Assembly (NCBI GenBank): GCA_028690255.1
Contig: JAQVBP010000110.1
Coordinates: 2,509 to 10,188, forward strand
Length of the DNA stretch: 7,680 nt
Reading direction: 5' to 3'
Origin: Methanosarcinaceae archaeon
Lineage (GTDB): Archaea > Halobacteriota > Methanosarcinia > Methanosarcinales > Methanosarcinaceae
Shown here: one piece after another, positions 4,749 to 7,680 of the stretch
Layout of the letters: every line of letters starts with the position of its first letter
Position numbering within the stretch: the stretch's first letter is position 1
Program-made: the position numbers and the translations under genes
The notes under the pieces: generated by a model
The model's input: the letters and a program-made list of their open reading frames with translations, nothing else
Databases searched by the model: none
What the model was told of the DNA's origin: nothing

Positions 4749-5924
4749 ATGAAAGCCGTGTTTTTCCTGCTGTTTTTGTTATTTTCAGGCCTCCTGCAGC
4801 CCGTCTCAGCTTCCGAAGTTCTTCAGGCCGGGGAGGAAGCCGAAGGCAATGCCAGCATAACGGAGCTTTACAGCGACCTTGAATCTTTCGATATTAGCGT
4901 TTATTCCGAAAGGCCGGAAAGGAATCTGAGCCTTGAGGCCCTCCTGGTCCGGAAGGAAGGGGGGGAAGAAGAAGCTCTTGCCGGCAAAACCTTTAAGGTT
5001 GACTCCCTGCCGGCCCGGACGCGGGCTATCAGGGTCGGGTTCTGGAACGTTTCCGTAAAAAAAGACGGAGCTTACGTCCTCAAAGCCCGCCTCCTGCAAA
5101 AAGGAGAACAGATTTCCGGGGCCGAATACGAATTTGTCTATGGCCGCCGTTCCATCCCGAAATTTCGGGTCAACGACCTGCTTGCAAACTCCGAGGGGAT
5201 AAGTGTAGTGCTCTCCCCCAACGAACCCGCACTTTTTGACATTGAGTACATGCTGGTGGACGGAGCAAAAGTCGTTTACATTACAAAAACCGAAAAAGCG
5301 GTTCTGACTGAATTTTCTGAACCTTTTGTGACCTCCTGGGGCACGCTGCTCGAAAACAACAAAGAATACCTGGGCCGGGTAAAGCTTGAGGTATATTCCC
5401 CCAAAAAGGAATTCATAGCTTACACCCGGGCTTTCACAGCAAAAGACGATGCGGAAATTACGGACATTTTCGAAGACGAGAGCGGGGCAAGTGCAACCGT
5501 CTATGGGAGATCGCAGGTGCCTTTTGAGGGCTACCTTAATTTCACGGTCTTCGGCTTTGGGGAGGGAGCTGCTGTTATCGAGTCTGTTCGGACAGGAGTG
5601 CCGATCCTGCTGACCGACGACGACGAAACAGTGGAAGTCTCCTGGAGCCGGAGACTTCCCGGAGGGGTTTACAGGCTTGAGATCGAGCTTGTGGGAAACG
5701 ACGGGGACCTGATCGAACGCAGGGAAACGATAATCGAGTCCGACCTTTCGAGCTACGGGTCCGCAGCCTTCTCTTCCGGGGAAACGGAGGCTGAAAATGC
5801 AGAAAATGCAGAAAATACCGAAACTGCGGATGAAAAAGAAAGTACTCCCGGTTTTTCAGGACTCGGGGGGCTGGTTGCGAGTCTTGCAGTGGTTTTAATC
5901 CTTTCTGGCAGAAAGAAACGATAA
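4749..5924 (+). CDS. Secreted surface protein with signal peptide and PGF-CTERM-like tail
   Basis: The protein of 391 residues begins with a clear signal peptide (MKAVFFLLFLLFSGLL, probable cleavage after VSA at 19-21). The frame is open 47 codons upstream to ATG 4608, but that extension is charged and lies over the inverted-repeat leader, so ATG 4749 is preferred; its ribosome site (GGAAAAAAG) is weak. The mature part is acidic and beta-rich, possibly several Ig-like or beta-sandwich modules, without a family I recognise. Candidate N-glycosylation sequons include NAS, NLS, NVS and NFT. A low-complexity linker with three GCN-GAA-AAT repeats (5790-5816, A-E-N triplets) leads to the tail: TPGFSGLGG (366-374), a hydrophobic stretch to about 386, then RKKR. 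This is the layout of PGF-CTERM substrates cut by archaeosortase A and lipid-anchored. It ends 50 nt before the permease gene, so it may be the extracellular partner of that transporter; this is inference. Confidence 0.85.
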   Translation: MKAVFFLLFLLFSGLLQPVSASEVLQAGEEAEGNASITELYSDLESFDISVYSERPERNLSLEALLVRKEGGEEEALAGKTFKVDSLPARTRAIRVGFWNVSVKKDGAYVLKARLLQKGEQISGAEYEFVYGRRSIPKFRVNDLLANSEGISVVLSPNEPALFDIEYMLVDGAKVVYITKTEKAVLTEFSEPFVTSWGTLLENNKEYLGRVKLEVYSPKKEFIAYTRAFTAKDDAEITDIFEDESGASATVYGRSQVPFEGYLNFTVFGFGEGAAVIESVRTGVPILLTDDDETVEVSWSRRLPGGVYRLEIELVGNDGDLIERRETIIESDLSSYGSAAFSSGETEAENAENAENTETADEKESTPGFSGLGGLVASLAVVLILSGRKKR

Positions 5925-5961
5925 CAAGAGAATGTAATAAAAACCCGGGAAAATAAAGATA

Positions 5962-5970
5962 GGGGAGTGG
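5962..5970 (+). promoter_or_regulatory. Ribosome binding site of the permease gene
   Basis: GGGGAGTGG lies with its GGAG core (5964-5967) seven bases before ATG 5975, a good match to the archaeal anti-Shine-Dalgarno. It fixes this start and supports translation from a shared transcript with the gene upstream. Confidence 0.65.
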
Positions 5971-5974
5971 TCAG

Positions 5975-7135
5975 ATGCGTTATGAACTCTTTATTGCCCT
6001 CAGGCAGATTCGAGCAAAGAAGTTCCAGACCCTCCTTTCGGTCGGAGCCATAGGAATTGCCGTGATGATCCTCACCCTTTCCCAGGCGATGATGGTAGGG
6101 TTTACCGGCGAACTCTACGACGCAACCGTGGACAAGCTCCCCCATGTAGCGGTGTCCCCCAGAGAAGACGAGGACTACATCTATCTTTATAAAACACTCA
6201 TGGAAGACATCAACGGAATAGAAGGGGTTTCCGGAGTTTCCCCCTTCCTTACAGGCAAAGCCTCTTTCAAATACAGGGAGAACAGCCGAAACGCGGAACT
6301 CCGGGGAATCATACCTTTCCGGGAAAACCTGATAACTGACATCGAAGCCGACATGGTGAAAGGGAATTTTGCAGAACTCGAATTTTCCGAAAATACCGTT
6401 GTCCTGGGGGTAAAACTTGCCGAGAAACTTGAAATCAAGCCCGGAGACAGCGTGGAAGTTTCCTTTCCGAATGCAAATACCCTTTCCCTCCGGGTTGTCG
6501 GGCTCTTTGACACGGGCTCGCCTCTTGACGAGTCCCTTACCTACTGCTCCCTCAGGACCGCCCGCAATTTTTACGACGTTCCGGACGTGGTAAACGGGAT
6601 TTCCGTCCGGCTCACCGATTTCAACCGGGACCTGGAAGTTGTGGACGAAATCGAAAAACGCGGATATGAGGCGAAAGGCTGGACCGAGACAAACCCCGAA
6701 ATCCTGCGGACCATCGCCATTGAAACCGGCTCGAACAACATTACTCTGGGCCTTATCGTAATTATTGCCTCTTTTGGGGTGATAAGCACCCTCAACCTCT
6801 CGGTCATGGGCGCGACAAAACAGATAGGTATGCTCAGGGCCATGGGAGCCACGGTCTCGGACATAAGGCTGATTTTCCTTCTCGAAAGCGGAATCCTGGG
6901 CTTCCTCGGAGCTTTTTTCGGGACCCTTTCCGGAGTCCTGCTGGCGCTCTGGATAGGGGATTATGAAATGCCCACGGAAGCCTATGGGGGCGTTACCACC
7001 ATTCCTGCAGTTGTCAGGCCTGAGGATGTTATTTTCATCATTGCCGCGGTCTTCCTGCTTAACCTGATCGGGGGGATCTATCCGGCCCAGCAGGCCGCAA
7101 AACTTGACCCTGTAAAGGCGATCAGTACGAGGTAA
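5975..7135 (+). CDS. FtsX/MacB/LolC-type ABC transporter permease
   Basis: The 386-residue protein has the four-helix plan of type VII ABC permeases: TM1 about 20-42, a large extracellular MacB-type domain about 43-255, then TM2 255-277, TM3 304-327 and TM4 351-371. The cytoplasmic loop after TM2 holds GATKQIGMLRAMGATVSDI (279-297), the conserved coupling helix that docks on the ATPase. The end PAQQAAKLDPVKAI (370-383) is the other family signature. In this family ATP hydrolysis usually drives mechanical work on extracytoplasmic substrates or lipoprotein/peptide movement rather than classic membrane import. No LolD/MacB-like ATPase gene lies next to it: upstream is the PGF-CTERM protein, downstream a convergent gene. 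It must use an ATPase encoded elsewhere, unless one lies outside the window. Substrate unknown. Confidence 0.92.
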   Translation: MRYELFIALRQIRAKKFQTLLSVGAIGIAVMILTLSQAMMVGFTGELYDATVDKLPHVAVSPREDEDYIYLYKTLMEDINGIEGVSGVSPFLTGKASFKYRENSRNAELRGIIPFRENLITDIEADMVKGNFAELEFSENTVVLGVKLAEKLEIKPGDSVEVSFPNANTLSLRVVGLFDTGSPLDESLTYCSLRTARNFYDVPDVVNGISVRLTDFNRDLEVVDEIEKRGYEAKGWTETNPEILRTIAIETGSNNITLGLIVIIASFGVISTLNLSVMGATKQIGMLRAMGATVSDIRLIFLLESGILGFLGAFFGTLSGVLLALWIGDYEMPTEAYGGVTTIPAVVRPEDVIFIIAAVFLLNLIGGIYPAQQAAKLDPVKAISTR

Positions 7136-7198
7136 AGAATGGTATTCCATGCCAGGAAAAAAATTAAAGTGTTAAAAAGGTTTGCCAGACCTCTGTCC

Positions 7199-7680
7199 TC
7201 AACCTTCAAGCCACCTGGAAATTACTTCCTGTAGTCTTTCCGTGCTGATCCCGGCCCCTGTTCCGGGGGCGGATTCCTTATTCAGCCAGCAGTAGACGGC
7301 TTCCTGAAGCTCTGAGGTTATAATAAGAGCGCCTCCTTCCGAATCAGGTTTGTCCCAGGGGTTCCAGTCAGCCTCTTCAGTGGAAGTGACGTTTATATAA
7401 TCGGGTTTGAAGCTCAGGTTCCAGCCACAGGCATTGCTCACATTCAGGGCAACCGTATAGTTCCCTGCAGTTTCATAGTTGTGTACGGGGTTCTGTGCCG
7501 TGGAGTTTGTTCCGTCCCCGAAGTCCCAGGTCCAGCTGTTCGGAGTGCCGATCGAAGTATCGTTGAACTGAACGGTCAGGGGTACTTTCCCGGCGGTGAC
7601 ATTTGCGGTGAAGCTTGCGACCGGAGCCAGCGGGCTCTTTACCACAAGGAATGCAAGCGGGATCTTATAAAAAGCCGAGA
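7199..7680 (-). CDS. PKD-domain surface protein with dockerin-like C-terminal tail (5' partial)
   Basis: The frame ends at TGA 7199-7201 and remains open to the right edge. A GTG at 7643-7645 is only an internal codon, since SAFYKIPLAFLV precedes it in frame. From that GTG, a PKD domain runs about residues 8-87, with the WDFGDGT core (40-46), N-P-V-H-N-Y and a closing G-N-Y-T-V-A-L strand. PKD domains are extracellular beta-sandwich modules common in methanosarcinal surface proteins. An acidic D-W-N-P-W-D linker follows. Two similar helical motifs close the protein: ITSELQEAVYCWLN (109-122) and ISTERLQEVISRWLEG (133-148), a paired ELQ/RLQ...WL tail resembling dockerin repeats, possibly for docking on the cell surface. 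The N-terminal part and any enzymatic domain lie outside the window. It converges on the permease gene with 63 nt between stops. Confidence 0.88.
   Translation of the reverse strand, partial: SAFYKIPLAFLVVKSPLAPVASFTANVTAGKVPLTVQFNDTSIGTPNSWTWDFGDGTNSTAQNPVHNYETAGNYTVALNVSNACGWNLSFKPDYINVTSTEEADWNPWDKPDSEGGALIITSELQEAVYCWLNKESAPGTGAGISTERLQEVISRWLEG

Noticed and set aside
5753..7150. A 465-codon open frame antisense to the permease and the end of the surface-protein gene
   Set aside because: It exactly opposes a clearly conserved permease, has no domain or ribosome site, and its Pro/Gly/Arg/Asp-rich content is what GC-biased antisense codons produce.

Overview
The window looks like chromosomal DNA of a methanogenic archaeon, most likely a Methanosarcina. 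The reasons are an archaeal-type cobyric acid synthase, a secreted protein ending in a PGF-CTERM-like tail, a PKD-domain surface protein with the ELQ..WL dockerin-like tail that I associate with Methanosarcinaceae, and long AT-rich intergenic spaces between more GC-rich genes. The species cannot be fixed from sequence reading alone.

Layout. 1-87 (+) is the last 28 codons of a probable glycine betaine/osmolyte ABC substrate-binding protein, followed by two hairpin plus T-run terminator candidates. 88-546 is a spacer with a possible frameshifted gene remnant on the minus strand and a weak promoter. 547-1446 (+) is a six-helix voltage-gated-type potassium channel with a C-terminal CxxC/CxxC zinc-ribbon-like tail. 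1447-2086 holds no convincing gene: it has one reading frame broken by two stops, and a strong 10-bp stem-loop beyond the 3' end of cobQ. 2087-3544 (-) is cobyric acid synthase (cobQ/cbiP). Its leader overlaps a hairpin cluster and short peptide tail typical of the right end of IS200/IS605-family tnpB elements. 3545-4748 is a 1.2-kb non-coding stretch with many small inverted repeats, a (AGACTCA)x3 array, a two-copy 74-bp tandem repeat, and a leader of overlapping, mutually exclusive inverted repeats. 4749-5924 (+) is a secreted or surface protein with signal peptide and PGF-CTERM-like tail. 5975-7135 (+) is an FtsX/MacB/LolC-type ABC permease. 7199-7680 (-) is the C-terminal part of a PKD-domain surface protein, running off the right edge.

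How they fit. The surface protein and the permease are 50 nt apart on one strand and probably form an operon; the usual ATPase partner is not visible, since the next gene is convergent. The cobQ product belongs to corrinoid synthesis, which methanogens need for methyl-transfer proteins. The osmolyte transporter end and the channel both concern ion and osmotic balance, but are separated by about 460 nt with terminators and are probably independent units. I did not find a clearly new multi-gene system. The most unusual items are the competing inverted repeats ahead of the surface-protein gene, the related inverted repeat shared with the terminator at 131-153, and the mobile-element-like end lying in the cobQ leader.
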